26,985 bases of DNA, from positions 1 through 26,985 of the forward strand of contig URHR01000022.1 of the NCBI GenBank assembly GCA_900547725.1, written 5' to 3'. The position numbers were made by a program, and so were the translations under genes. Each line of letters opens with the position of its first letter. Within the stretch, counting starts at the first letter, position 1. This stretch comes from an uncultured Eubacteriales bacterium (GTDB lineage Bacteria; Bacillota; Clostridia; Oscillospirales; CAG-272). Shown here piece after piece: positions 1-8,930 of this stretch. The notes under the pieces are model-generated. The model was not told where the DNA came from and did no database searches. It saw only the letters and a list, made by a program, of their open reading frames with translations.

Positions 1-77
1 AAAGTTTTTGGAGATTTTTAAGAGACTTTTTTCAAAAAGTCTCTTAAATGGGGTTTGGGGCAACGCCCCAAGGTCTT
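1..77. repeat. Dispersed three-hairpin element, copy A (left end outside window)
   Basis: Two hairpins are visible. Positions 18-47 form a perfect 14-bp stem (TTAAGAGACTTTTT and its complement) with a 2-base loop. Positions 55-71 form TTGGGGC-AAC-GCCCCAA. The stretch from about 49 to 77 matches copy B at 4779-4807 with one mismatch. The element begins five bases past the stop codon of the minus-strand rhamnosidase gene, so it would lie in that mRNA's 3' untranslated region. The third hairpin seen in the other copies would fall left of the window. Confidence 0.8.
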
Positions 78-81
78 CCCG

Positions 82-2325
82 TCAGAACAGATACGTACCG
101 GCGACGAGGGTCAGCGGGGAGCGGTTCGGGAGGGTGAGGACGGCGGTTGTGCCGGCGGGAATTTCGATCTCGTAGGCTACGCGATCCTCCTTGTAGTACC
201 AGTGAACGCGAACGGTTCCGTGCTTCGTGTCAATGGACGCGTCGGCGAAACCGAGGGAGCGGTCGGGGTGGGGGGCAATGAGAATTTTCTCGTAACCGGG
301 CGCATCGGCGCACGGCTTGATGCCGCAGGCAACGCCGAAGATCCAGTCAAACACCGCGCCGTAGGCATAGTGGTTGAAGGAGTTCATATCGGTGCTCCAG
401 AAGCTGCCGTCTTCTTTCAGGCTGTTCCAGTGCTCCCACATCGTGGTGGCACCGTGGCAGACCGAATAGAGCCAGGAGGGATTCTGCTCCTGCATCAGGA
501 GCGTGTAGGCAACGTCGGTGTAGCCGTTCTCGGAGAGCGCGTGGAGCAGGTAGGGCGTTCCCACAAAGCCCGTGGTCATCCGATTGCCGTTTGCGCGGAT
601 CAGCTCCACCAGCTTGGCGGCAAGCGCGGGGCGCTCGCTCTCCTCGCAAAGGTCAAAGTGCAGAATCAGCGTCAGCGCGGTTTGTGTAACGCCCTTGCGC
701 ACCGTGTCAACCGGCGCGTGATCGTTGACCAGAACTTCCGTGTAGGGGAATTCGTCCTTCGGCATTCCGTTTTCCATGAAGTAGTCGCGGAACGCCGCGC
801 GAACCTTGCCGTAAAGCGTGCGGTATTCGGTCATGTCCATGCCGAGCGCTTCGCCCGCACGAACCAGAAGCGACGTGGAGTAAGCGAAGAAAGCGCTTGC
901 AATCAGATCGTTCGAGGTTGCGCCGACGTAGGAATCCTCGCCGGCATCCATTGCGAGCCAGTCGCCGTAGTGCATTCCGCCGAGCCACAGATACTCCGCA
1001 GGACCTGCGCTGTGGAGGAAGTCGACCCATTTTTTCATCACGGGAAGGTTGCGCTTCAGGTCGGCTTTGTTGCCGTAGGCGAGGTAAATCTCCCACGGAA
1101 CAACGCAGGCAACGTCGCCCCATGCCGCCGAGGTGCGGGTGTCGCCGTGCTTGAGCGCTGCGGGAACTACGCCCTTGACAATGCCCTCGGGGGATTGTTC
1201 CAATGCAACGTCGCCCATCCATTTGCGGAAGAACTTTTCCACATTATAGTTGATCGCGCCCGTGCGGCAGAATACCTGCGTGTCGCCCGTCCAACCGAGG
1301 CGCTCGTCTCTCTGCGGGCAGTCGGTTGGGATGTCGAGGTAGTTGCTCTTCTGACCCCAGACGATGTTGTGGTACAGCTGATTGATCTTTTCGTTGCCGC
1401 AGAGGAAACGACCCGTGCGGGTCATCTCGGAGTGCACGACGATTGCGCGCAGATCGTCGGGATTCACCGTGTCGTAGGGGAATTCTGTCAGGCAGATGTA
1501 GCGGAAGCCCTGAAAGGTGTAGGAGGGTTTGAAAATGTCGTCGCCGCCGCTGCAGACATAGACGTTTTCGTTTTTGGCGGAGCGGTAGTTTGCCGTGTAG
1601 AAATTGCCGTCGCGGTCAAGCACTTCGGCGTGGTGCATTACAACGCGACTGCCGCGCGGCGCGTGGATTTTCAACTCGACATAGCCTGTCATGTTCTGAC
1701 CGAAGTCGACAACCAACTCGTTCTTCGGCGTGCGGAATACCGCGATGGGAGCGATCCGCTCGTGCTCGGTGATGAATTCGCCGACCTGCGGGATCAGTTT
1801 GGTCTTCACATCGGAGGGAATCGCGTTTCCGACCTTTTCAATCGGCACGGTCAGGTCAACCGTCTCGCCCATGTAGATGTCGGTGGAAAGCACGGGAGAG
1901 GTAAAGACTTCCCAGTCGGGTGCGGTGGCAATGATCTCTTCGCTTCCGTCCGCGTAGGTCAGGGTCAGTTCGGCAATCAGGGAGACGTAGTCGGCGGTGT
2001 AGTGATTATCGCGACCGTAGCCGATGCAACCGACTGCCCAACCCTGCCCGACGCCGATGGAGAGGCGGTTCTCTCCCGCGCGGAGCAGATCGGTGACATC
2101 ATAGGTCTGAACCTGCACGCGGTGCTTGTAGGAGGTCCATCCGGGCGTCAGGACGGCGTGCCCCACGCGCGCACCGTTGAGCTCTGCGACGTAAATGCCG
2201 ATGGCAGACGCGGAAAGCGTGGCTTTCTTCAGCGGCTTTCCCGCTGTGGAAAAGGCTTTTTCGTAGCGGTATGCCGCCACGCCCGCGTCGCGCGGGGAGG
2301 TGATCCAGGATGCAGATTGCAACAT
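82..2325 (-). CDS. Alpha-L-rhamnosidase, glycoside hydrolase family 78
   Basis: A 747-residue enzyme predicted to hydrolyse terminal alpha-L-rhamnose from plant or bacterial glycans. There is no signal peptide, so it should act in the cytoplasm on imported oligosaccharides. Residues about 35-170 resemble the N-terminal rhamnosidase beta domain. About 200-285 form a second beta-sandwich containing VVDFGQNMTGY. From about 300 comes the (alpha/alpha)6 catalytic barrel. The GH78 signature CPQRDERLGWTGD lies at about 336-348 and supplies conserved acids D340, E341 and D348. E631 in TTMWEHWNS matches the family's catalytic-base region. A C-terminal beta domain starts near 680. The start is supported by an AAAAGGAG-type site (plus-strand 2333-2340) seven bases upstream. 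Its own promoter lies at 2387-2415. No transporter is adjacent, so the true substrate is unknown. Confidence 0.93.
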   Translation of the reverse strand: MLQSASWITSPRDAGVAAYRYEKAFSTAGKPLKKATLSASAIGIYVAELNGARVGHAVLTPGWTSYKHRVQVQTYDVTDLLRAGENRLSIGVGQGWAVGCIGYGRDNHYTADYVSLIAELTLTYADGSEEIIATAPDWEVFTSPVLSTDIYMGETVDLTVPIEKVGNAIPSDVKTKLIPQVGEFITEHERIAPIAVFRTPKNELVVDFGQNMTGYVELKIHAPRGSRVVMHHAEVLDRDGNFYTANYRSAKNENVYVCSGGDDIFKPSYTFQGFRYICLTEFPYDTVNPDDLRAIVVHSEMTRTGRFLCGNEKINQLYHNIVWGQKSNYLDIPTDCPQRDERLGWTGDTQVFCRTGAINYNVEKFFRKWMGDVALEQSPEGIVKGVVPAALKHGDTRTSAAWGDVACVVPWEIYLAYGNKADLKRNLPVMKKWVDFLHSAGPAEYLWLGGMHYGDWLAMDAGEDSYVGATSNDLIASAFFAYSTSLLVRAGEALGMDMTEYRTLYGKVRAAFRDYFMENGMPKDEFPYTEVLVNDHAPVDTVRKGVTQTALTLILHFDLCEESERPALAAKLVELIRANGNRMTTGFVGTPYLLHALSENGYTDVAYTLLMQEQNPSWLYSVCHGATTMWEHWNSLKEDGSFWSTDMNSFNHYAYGAVFDWIFGVACGIKPCADAPGYEKILIAPHPDRSLGFADASIDTKHGTVRVHWYYKEDRVAYEIEIPAGTTAVLTLPNRSPLTLVAGTYLF

Positions 2326-2386
2326 ATTGTTTCTCCTTTTTTTCGTTTCATTTGCGCCGAATTGTTCCGATTCGGCTGTTACCTAT

Positions 2387-2415
2387 AGTATAGCATAAAA
2401 ATCCCCCCGTTTCAA
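2387..2415 (-). promoter_or_regulatory. Sigma-A-type promoter for the rhamnosidase gene
   Basis: Read on the minus strand, TTGAAA (2410-2415) is separated by 17 bases from TATACT (2387-2392), preceded by TGC as in an extended -10. It lies about 60 bases upstream of the rhamnosidase start. Confidence 0.7.
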
Positions 2416-2523
2416 GTCCTTTGATAGGGGGTGATGGTTGAATTTTTCGGGGGGCGGTGTAAAATCGATTGCGATTTGTAAAATTACGATATGGAAAAAA
2501 CTGACATTCCGTTATTTTACACA

Positions 2524-2552
2524 TTGACAAGCCCCGCGATTTGTGCTATAAT
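2524..2552 (+). promoter_or_regulatory. Consensus sigma-A promoter, distal, upstream of glgB
   Basis: A perfect TTGACA (2524-2529), 17-base spacer and perfect TATAAT (2547-2552) preceded by TGC. It would give a leader of about 170 bases before glgB, containing the second promoter. The region 2326-2729 holds this promoter, the divergent rhamnosidase promoter and the proximal glgB promoter, with no convincing gene. Confidence 0.75.
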
Positions 2553-2670
2553 ACAAACAGAGACAACGAAACCGACTTTGCGGGAGGCATGGCGTACCAT
2601 TTTGCTGTCGTGCTTCTTTGTGAATTCGCTGTAAAAACTGTGAAAAGTGCCAAAAATACGGCAAGCGCCC

Positions 2671-2699
2671 TTGATTTATTTTGAAAAGAATGGTATAAT
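2671..2699 (+). promoter_or_regulatory. Sigma-A promoter, proximal, for the glg operon
   Basis: TTGATT (2671-2676), 17-base spacer, TATAAT (2694-2699). It lies 30 bases upstream of the glgB start, which gives a short leader with a GAAAGG ribosome binding site at 2715-2720. Confidence 0.75.
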
Positions 2700-2729
2700 A
2701 AAGACAGGAATGACGAAAGGATCGGTAAG

Positions 2730-4688
2730 ATGCCCATGACCGATGAAAAGACACGGAAAAATGATCTCGCGCCTTACTATTTTCATCAGGGGGCGAGTGA
2801 GAAAGCCTATGAATACCTCGGAGCACACCGGACGGGGGAGACGGTAACCTTCCGCGTCTGGGCACCGAACGCCGACAGCGTATCGGTGGTGGGGGATTTC
2901 TGCGGTTGGGATGCTTCCCGCTATCCGATGGAGCGCGTGACGCGCGGCGGAGTCTGGGAATGCGGAATCCCCGCGGGGATTGTTCCCGAAGGAAGCCTGT
3001 ACAAGTACTTCATCCGCAACGGCGCGAAGGAGTTGTATAAAGCAGACCCCTACGGCGTGTCGATGCAGTGTCCGCCGGAAACCGCGACCGTTTACCGGGA
3101 GATTGACGGCTACGAATGGCGTGACGCGGGATGGATGGAATTCCGCCGCGGGAAATTCGACCGCGCGCATATTATGGAACAGCCGCTGAATATCTATGAG
3201 GTACACCTCGGTTCGTGGCGACGGCATGAGGACGGTTCGTCCCTGTCATATACCGAATTGGCGGACGAGATGACGCCTTATGTCAAGGCGATGGGGTATA
3301 CGCATATCGAACTGATGCCCGTGAGCGAATTCCCGTTTGACGGGTCGTGGGGCTATCAGGTCTGCGGATATTACGCGCCGACGGCGCGCTACGGAACGCC
3401 GCAGGATTTCATGCGGTTTGTCGATCGGATGCACGAAGCGGGCATCGGCGTGATTCTGGACTGGGTTCCGGCACATTTCCCGAAGGACGCGCACGGGCTT
3501 TACGAGTTCGACGGTCAGCCGCTTTACGAGTATCAGGGCAAGGATCGCATGGAGCACGCGGGGTGGGGCACCCGCCGCTTCGATGTCGGACGCGAGGAAG
3601 TGCAGAGTTTCCTGATTTCCAACGCGGTTTATTGGGCGGAGAAATACCACATTGACGGACTGCGGGTGGACGCCGTTGCGTCCATGCTCTATCTTGACTA
3701 CGACAAGAAGCCGGGGGAGTGGATTCCCAACATTTACGGCGACAACAAATGCCTTGAGGCAATCGCCTTTTTCCAGAAGCTGAACAGTTGCTTTGTCAAT
3801 AACTATCCCGACGTGATGACGGTTGCGGAGGAATCCACCGCATGGGCAAACGTGACGGGCTTTGATAACGGCGGGTTGGGCTTTACGCTCAAATGGAACA
3901 TGGGGTGGATGAACGATACGTTGGCATACGCCGCAGAAGATCCGCTCTGGCGCAAGGATCATCACGAGCGGCTGACCTTCTCGCTGACCTACGCATTTTC
4001 GGAGCGCTATATTCTGCCGATCTCGCACGACGAGGTGGTGCACGGGAAGAAGTCCTTCCTCGACCGGATGCCGGGGGAATACGACCAAAAATTCGCGGGC
4101 GTGCGGGTCTTTCTCGCATGGATGATGACGCACCCCGGGAAGAAGCTGACCTTCATGAGCACCGAAATCGGGCAGTTCCGCGAATGGGACTACGCAGGCG
4201 CGGTGGAATGGTTTCTGCTGGACTACGAGAAGCACGCGAAGCTGCAGGCGTATGTTGCAAAGCTGAATCGGTTCTATCTTTCCACGCCCGCACTCTGGGA
4301 GCGGGACAGCGACTGGGCGGGCGGCTTTGAATGGATTGACGCGGACAACCGCGAGCAGAGCATTCTTTCCTACCGCCGCAAGGATCGCGCGGGGAAGGAG
4401 ACTGTGATTCTTCTGAACTTTCTCCCCGTGGAGCGGGAAGATTTCCTGTTGGCAGTGCCCTTTGCGGGACGGTATGAGGAGGTGTTCAACTCGGACGCGG
4501 CGGAGTTCGGCGGAACGGACGTGCGGAATACGGGAGTTTATAAAACCGAAAAGTGCCTGTTGCGGAACTACGGAAACGCCATCCGCATCCGCGTCCCCGC
4601 CATGTCGGCGGTTATGTTCCGCTGCATTCATAAGAATCCCGTGCGGAAAAAGAAGCCCGGGACTCCGAAGGCAAAACCGAAACAATAG
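2730..4688 (+). CDS. glgB: 1,4-alpha-glucan branching enzyme GlgB (GH13)
   Basis: A 652-residue cytoplasmic enzyme that cuts alpha-1,4-glucan chains and rejoins them through alpha-1,6 links to make glycogen branches. A CBM48-type beta-sandwich (about 20-115) precedes the GH13 (beta/alpha)8 barrel (about 160-520) and a C-terminal beta domain. Catalytic residues are D314 in DGLRVDAV (nucleophile), E367 in VAEEST (acid/base) and D434 in ISHDEVVHGK. Their spacing of 53 and 67 residues nearly matches E. coli GlgB (53 and 68). The start ATG has a GAAAGG site about nine bases upstream; a second in-frame ATG lies two codons later. The last about 20 residues are Lys/Pro-rich. It heads the glg operon and is separated from glgC by a repeat element. 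Confidence 0.97.
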   Translation: MPMTDEKTRKNDLAPYYFHQGASEKAYEYLGAHRTGETVTFRVWAPNADSVSVVGDFCGWDASRYPMERVTRGGVWECGIPAGIVPEGSLYKYFIRNGAKELYKADPYGVSMQCPPETATVYREIDGYEWRDAGWMEFRRGKFDRAHIMEQPLNIYEVHLGSWRRHEDGSSLSYTELADEMTPYVKAMGYTHIELMPVSEFPFDGSWGYQVCGYYAPTARYGTPQDFMRFVDRMHEAGIGVILDWVPAHFPKDAHGLYEFDGQPLYEYQGKDRMEHAGWGTRRFDVGREEVQSFLISNAVYWAEKYHIDGLRVDAVASMLYLDYDKKPGEWIPNIYGDNKCLEAIAFFQKLNSCFVNNYPDVMTVAEESTAWANVTGFDNGGLGFTLKWNMGWMNDTLAYAAEDPLWRKDHHERLTFSLTYAFSERYILPISHDEVVHGKKSFLDRMPGEYDQKFAGVRVFLAWMMTHPGKKLTFMSTEIGQFREWDYAGAVEWFLLDYEKHAKLQAYVAKLNRFYLSTPALWERDSDWAGGFEWIDADNREQSILSYRRKDRAGKETVILLNFLPVEREDFLLAVPFAGRYEEVFNSDAAEFGGTDVRNTGVYKTEKCLLRNYGNAIRIRVPAMSAVMFRCIHKNPVRKKKPGTPKAKPKQ

Positions 4689-4700
4689 TTGTATCGAATC

Positions 4701-4807
4701 ACGCAAAAAAATCGCACAATCCCCTTTGCGTGAAAAGTTCTTGAAAGTCCTGAAAACTTCTTCTAAGAAGTTTTCAGGTGGGGCTTGGGGCAACGCCCCA
4801 AGGTCTT
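4701..4807. repeat. Dispersed three-hairpin element, copy B, inside the glg operon
   Basis: It fills most of the 157-base glgB-glgC gap. Hairpin I is ACGCAAA...TTTGCGT (4701-4731). Hairpin II is a perfect 14-bp stem at 4749-4778 with loop CT. Hairpin III is TTGGGGC-AAC-GCCCCAA (4785-4801). It is inverted relative to the copies that follow other genes: the glgB transcript meets hairpin I first and no T-run follows hairpin III, so it is not an obvious terminator here. It could still affect mRNA stability or the glgB:glgC ratio. Confidence 0.8.
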
Positions 4808-4845
4808 AGCCCCAAGTTCTCAGACTATAGAAACCGGAGGTTGTT

Positions 4846-6030
4846 ATGTTCAAGAAAAAAGAATGTGTTGCCATGCTGCTTGCGGGCGGGCAGGGCAGCA
4901 GGCTTTACGCGCTGACCAAAAAGACCGCAAAGCCGTCTGTGCCGTTTGGCGGCAAGTACCGCATCATTGATTTCACGCTTTCCAACTGCATCAATTCCGG
5001 AATGGACACCGTAGGCGTTCTGACGCAGTATCAACCGCTGATCCTCAACGACTACATCGGCAACGGTCTGCCGTGGGATCTCGACCGCTCTTTCGGCGGG
5101 GTCAAGATTCTGCCGCCCTATCAGGGGCAGAACGGCGCGGACTGGTATAAGGGAACTGCAAATGCCATCTGGCAGAACATGGAGTTCATCAACCGCTACA
5201 ACGCAGAGTACGTCCTGATTCTCTCGGGCGACCATATCTATAAAATGGACTACGCGAGAATGCTGGATTTCCATAAGCAGACAAAGGCGGACTGCACGAT
5301 TGCGGTCATCGACGTGCCGATTGAGGAAGCGAGCCGCTTCGGTATCATGAGCACGCGCGAGGACGGGCAGATCTATAAGTTCAGCGAAAAACCGAAGAAT
5401 CCCGATTCCACCAAGGCATCGATGGGCATCTATATCTTCAACAAAGACAAACTGGAGAAATACCTGCGCGAGGACAATGAGAACCCCGAGTCCTCCAACG
5501 ACTTCGGCAAGAACGTCATTCCCGCAATGCTGGCGGCGGGTGAGAAGATGATGGCGTATCCCTTCACGGGCTACTGGAAGGACGTCGGAACGATTCAGTC
5601 GCTGTGGGAAGCGAATATGGATCTCCTCGGCGAGCACCCCGCGCTGAACCTGCGGGACGAAACGTGGAGAATCTACAGCCGGCATGAGGCTGCGCCGCCG
5701 CAGTACATCGGAAGCGACGCGGAGGTCGTCAATTCCAGTGTAACAGCGGGCTGCGACATTGACGGCTGTGTGCGCAACAGCGTTCTCGGCAGCGGCGTGC
5801 GCGTGGAAGCAGGCGCGGTTGTGGAGGACAGCGTGCTGATGAACGACGTTACGGTCAAAGCCGGCGCAACCGTCCGGTATTCCATTCTCGACTGCGGGGT
5901 CACCGTGGGCGAGCGGGCAACCGTCGGAGAGACGCGCGGGCACGCGGCGGGCATTGCGGTGATCGGCGCAGACCATACGGTGGGGCTTGGCGAGGTCATT
6001 CCCGCAGGCGCTATGATTTCGGATGACTGA
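4846..6030 (+). CDS. glgC: Glucose-1-phosphate adenylyltransferase GlgC, catalytic subunit
   Basis: A 394-residue ADP-glucose pyrophosphorylase (ATP + glucose-1-phosphate to ADP-glucose + PPi), the committed step of glycogen synthesis. The nucleotidyltransferase domain (about 7-250) carries the catalytic loop GGQGSRL (14-20), GDHIYKMDY (128-136) with the metal-binding Asp, and FSEKPK (179-184) with the sugar-phosphate-binding Lys. The C-terminal part (about 285-390) is a left-handed beta-helix with hexapeptide-like turns. Length is typical. The CCGGAGG site at 4834-4840 supports the start. GlgD follows 14 bases downstream, and in Firmicutes the two subunits form the active heterotetramer. Confidence 0.97.
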   Translation: MFKKKECVAMLLAGGQGSRLYALTKKTAKPSVPFGGKYRIIDFTLSNCINSGMDTVGVLTQYQPLILNDYIGNGLPWDLDRSFGGVKILPPYQGQNGADWYKGTANAIWQNMEFINRYNAEYVLILSGDHIYKMDYARMLDFHKQTKADCTIAVIDVPIEEASRFGIMSTREDGQIYKFSEKPKNPDSTKASMGIYIFNKDKLEKYLREDNENPESSNDFGKNVIPAMLAAGEKMMAYPFTGYWKDVGTIQSLWEANMDLLGEHPALNLRDETWRIYSRHEAAPPQYIGSDAEVVNSSVTAGCDIDGCVRNSVLGSGVRVEAGAVVEDSVLMNDVTVKAGATVRYSILDCGVTVGERATVGETRGHAAGIAVIGADHTVGLGEVIPAGAMISDD

Positions 6031-6044
6031 GGAGGACGCAGAAC

Positions 6045-7178
6045 ATGAATGTTGCAGGTCTGATTTTTTCCAATATCCATGACCAGAGTATCCCCGAAAT
6101 GGCGCGGATGCGCACGATGGCGAGCATTCCGTTCGGTTGCCGCTACCGGTTGATCGACTTTGCGCTTTCCAACATGGTCAATGCCGATATCAATACCGTC
6201 GGGGTCATTACCCACTACAATTATCAGTCGCTCCTCGACCATATCGGAACAGGAAAGGACTGGGATCTGGCGCGCCGCTCGGGAGGCATCAAAATTCTGC
6301 CGCCCTATGTTGCCGCCTATGAGAATACCGCCGCAGGAAAGCTTTATTCCAGTCGGCTGGAAGCGCTGATGGGGGCGGAGCACTTCATCAACCGTTGCGG
6401 TGCGGACTATATCGTCCTTTCCGACTGCGATGTGGTGATGAACATCGATCTCGGCGAGGTGCTGGAGGATCATGTGAAGTCGGGCGCGTACCTGACGATG
6501 GTCACCAAGCATCTGAACGCGGACGAGTATCGGTTTGACAAGGTGGTCAACCTTGCCGATATCGGGAACGAGAACCGCGTGCGCGCCGTTTCCCGCGCAA
6601 AACCCGAGCACGGCGAGGTGGATGTCAACACGAATATTTACGTCATCAAGCGAACCGATCTGCAAAGTATCATCGCCGATTCGCTGGCGCACGGGTATAC
6701 AAGCTTTTCCCGCGACGTGGTGCGCGCAAATCTGGACAAAAAGCTGATCCGCGCTTACCGCTATGACGGTTGGTACGCCTATATCGGCACACTGGAATCC
6801 TATTTCCGCACCTCAATGGAACTTCTGACCCCCGAGGCGCGGCATGGGCTGTTCGGCTCTGAGGATCGCAAAATCTACACCAAGATCCGCAACAGTGCCC
6901 CGACCAAGTATTGCGACGGCGCGGAGGTGAAGAATTCGCTTCTGGCGGACGGCTGTGTGATCGAGGGAACTGTGGAGAATTCGATTCTGTTCCGCGATGT
7001 GCATGTCGGGCGCGGAACGGTGATAAAGAACTGCGTGATTCTGCAGAACACCGATATCGGCGACAATGTGCAGCTCAACTGCGTGATAACCGACAAGGAT
7101 GTCCGCATCAAGGACGGCAGAATGCTCTCGGGTCATGAGACCATGCCGTTCTTCATCGGAAAAGGAATGAGTGTATAA
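6045..7178 (+). CDS. glgD: Glucose-1-phosphate adenylyltransferase subunit GlgD
   Basis: A 377-residue paralogue of GlgC that acts as the non-catalytic or modulatory partner. It aligns with GlgC through PFGCRYRLIDFALSNMV and GGIKILPPY. The N-terminal GGxGxRL nucleotide loop is replaced by a short stretch around IFSNIHDQ, and the GDHIY motif is replaced by SDCDVVMN. These losses typify GlgD and indicate weak or no catalysis alone. The C-terminal third is a left-handed beta-helix. A GAGGAGG site lies just before the start, and the gene sits between glgC (14-base gap) and glgA (3-base gap), so co-translation is likely. Confidence 0.95.
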   Translation: MNVAGLIFSNIHDQSIPEMARMRTMASIPFGCRYRLIDFALSNMVNADINTVGVITHYNYQSLLDHIGTGKDWDLARRSGGIKILPPYVAAYENTAAGKLYSSRLEALMGAEHFINRCGADYIVLSDCDVVMNIDLGEVLEDHVKSGAYLTMVTKHLNADEYRFDKVVNLADIGNENRVRAVSRAKPEHGEVDVNTNIYVIKRTDLQSIIADSLAHGYTSFSRDVVRANLDKKLIRAYRYDGWYAYIGTLESYFRTSMELLTPEARHGLFGSEDRKIYTKIRNSAPTKYCDGAEVKNSLLADGCVIEGTVENSILFRDVHVGRGTVIKNCVILQNTDIGDNVQLNCVITDKDVRIKDGRMLSGHETMPFFIGKGMSV

Positions 7179-7181
7179 GCG

Positions 7182-8801
7182 ATGGGAAAGAAAACAACCA
7201 AACACGAGCGCGGTCCTGCGGTTCTGCCGCTGACCCCCGCGCTCCCGAAGAAGCGGACGACCCGCAAGCCCGCCGCAGAAAAGCCCGCAGAGACGGAGAC
7301 CGTCACAACGACAACTCCCGAGGCGGTTTCCGCAATGGCGGAGAATGCGGTCGGGACTGAGACGGCAAAAAAGAAAATCCTGTTCGTTGGCGCGGAGGTC
7401 ATGCCGTTTGCCGCTACGGGTGGACTGGGCGATGTGCTCGGTTCGCTCCCTGCGGCGCTTGCAAAGACGGGGCGCGTTGACGTGCGGGTGGTTCTGCCGC
7501 TGTACGGAAGCATTGCGCAGTCGTGGCGGTCGCAGATGCGCGAGGAGTATATCACCTCGGTTCGCCTTGCATGGCGGGAGCAGTACTGCGGCATCTACAG
7601 CCTTGTCAGGGACGGCGTAACCTACTACTTTATCGACAACGAGTACTATTTCCGCCGCCCCGCGCTCTACGGCTACTTTGACGACGGCGAGCGCTACGCC
7701 TTCTTCTGCATGGCGGTGATGGAGATGATGAACCGGCTGAACTACTATCCCGATATCCTCCACGCGCACGACTGGCAGGCGGCGCTTTCGGTGGTCTATC
7801 TCAACTGCCTTTACCGCAACCGTCCGTGGTACGGGACAATGCGGACGGTGTTTACGATTCATAACATCGAGTATCAGGGGCAGTATGATTTCGCGATTCT
7901 CGGAGATGTGTTCGCGCTCGGAGAGAACGAACACGCGCTGATGGAATACAACGGGTGCATCAACCTGATGAAGGCGGCGATCGAGTGCGCCGACCGCGTG
8001 ACAACGGTCAGCCCGCGCTACGCGTGGGAGATCCGCACGCCCGAATATGCGCACGGTCTGGACGCCGCGCTGAACCGCAACGCGGGAAAGCTTTCGGGCA
8101 TTCTCAACGGCATCGATTACGATTTTTACAATCCCGCAACCGATCCGTGTATCGCGGAGCGGTATTCCGTGCAGAATATGGCAGGAAAGACGGCGGATAA
8201 ACTGGCGCTTCAGCGGGAGACGGGTCTGCCCGAGCGTGCCGATGTGCCGATGCTCGCGGTTGTTTCGCGCCTTGCCGCGCACAAGGGCTTGGATCTTGTG
8301 TCGGGATGCATATACGAATTGGTGGGCGGACATGACCTCCAGTTGGTGATCCTCGGAAAAGGGGAGAGCGGTTTTGAGGACTTCTTCCGCGAACTGCAGG
8401 CGAGATTCCCCGATAAGGTTCGCGCGCTCATCACCTACGACCGCGACCTCTCCAAGCGGATCTATGCGGCGGCGGATCTCTTCCTGATGCCTTCGCGCTC
8501 CGAGCCGTGCGGTTTGTCGCAGATGATCGCTTCCCGCTACGGCGCGATTCCCGTCGTGCGCGAGACCGGCGGGCTGTATGACTCCATCAAGCCCTATTGG
8601 GTGGAGGGGGACACGCTCCACGGCAACGGCTTCACCTTTGCGAACTACTCCGCGCAGGAACTGCGGGAGCGGACCGAGGCGGCGCTGGGGATATGGTACA
8701 ACAAGCCCGAACGCGACCGTCTGGTCGAGCGCGTGATGACCACCGATTTTTCGTGGAACGCCTCCGCCGAACAGTATCTGGCGCTTTACGAGGGGATTTA
8801 A
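7182..8801 (+). CDS. glgA: Glycogen synthase GlgA (GT5) with N-terminal extension
   Basis: A 539-residue enzyme that transfers glucose from ADP-glucose to the non-reducing end of alpha-1,4-glucan. The GT-B core starts near residue 64 (KKKILFVGAEV). It carries the TGGLGD nucleotide-sugar motif (79-84, with Ala where the family usually has Lys), HDWQ (196-199), and SRSEPCGLSQ near the C-terminal catalytic Glu (about E441). About 63 extra residues rich in Lys, Pro, Thr and Glu precede the core, and they are low-complexity and probably disordered. The ribosome binding site for this ATG is weak (GGAATGAG, about 14 bases away). An in-frame ATG at 7335 with GAGGCGG upstream is an alternative start that would remove most of the extension. 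Confidence 0.95.
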   Translation: MGKKTTKHERGPAVLPLTPALPKKRTTRKPAAEKPAETETVTTTTPEAVSAMAENAVGTETAKKKILFVGAEVMPFAATGGLGDVLGSLPAALAKTGRVDVRVVLPLYGSIAQSWRSQMREEYITSVRLAWREQYCGIYSLVRDGVTYYFIDNEYYFRRPALYGYFDDGERYAFFCMAVMEMMNRLNYYPDILHAHDWQAALSVVYLNCLYRNRPWYGTMRTVFTIHNIEYQGQYDFAILGDVFALGENEHALMEYNGCINLMKAAIECADRVTTVSPRYAWEIRTPEYAHGLDAALNRNAGKLSGILNGIDYDFYNPATDPCIAERYSVQNMAGKTADKLALQRETGLPERADVPMLAVVSRLAAHKGLDLVSGCIYELVGGHDLQLVILGKGESGFEDFFRELQARFPDKVRALITYDRDLSKRIYAAADLFLMPSRSEPCGLSQMIASRYGAIPVVRETGGLYDSIKPYWVEGDTLHGNGFTFANYSAQELRERTEAALGIWYNKPERDRLVERVMTTDFSWNASAEQYLALYEGI

Positions 8802-8930
8802 GGATTTGTTTGAGAGGGGTGATTGTTTGGGGAGTGGAGATCAATTTCTACCCGCCGAAATCACAACAAGCCGCAAAAAGCAACCAATCATCCGCTCGTG
8901 GGGAGCGGTTACGGAAAGGTCTATGGAAAA

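Noticed and set aside
55..2388. 777-residue plus-strand open frame across the rhamnosidase gene
   Set aside because: It is antisense to a well-supported GH78 gene. GC-rich third codon positions keep the opposite strand open; the composition shows no domain.
2589..2684. 31-codon frame in the glgB leader (begins MAYHFAVVLL)
   Set aside because: The GGGAGG site is only one base from the ATG, too close for good initiation, and the frame overlaps the proximal promoter -35. A leader peptide is possible but not supported.
3246..4793. 515-residue minus-strand frame across glgB, and similar long antisense frames over glgC/D/A, the beta-helix gene, the solute-binding gene, the MBL lipoprotein gene and spoIIE
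   Set aside because: Each mirrors a clear plus-strand gene, and none shows motifs, signal peptides or plausible starts.
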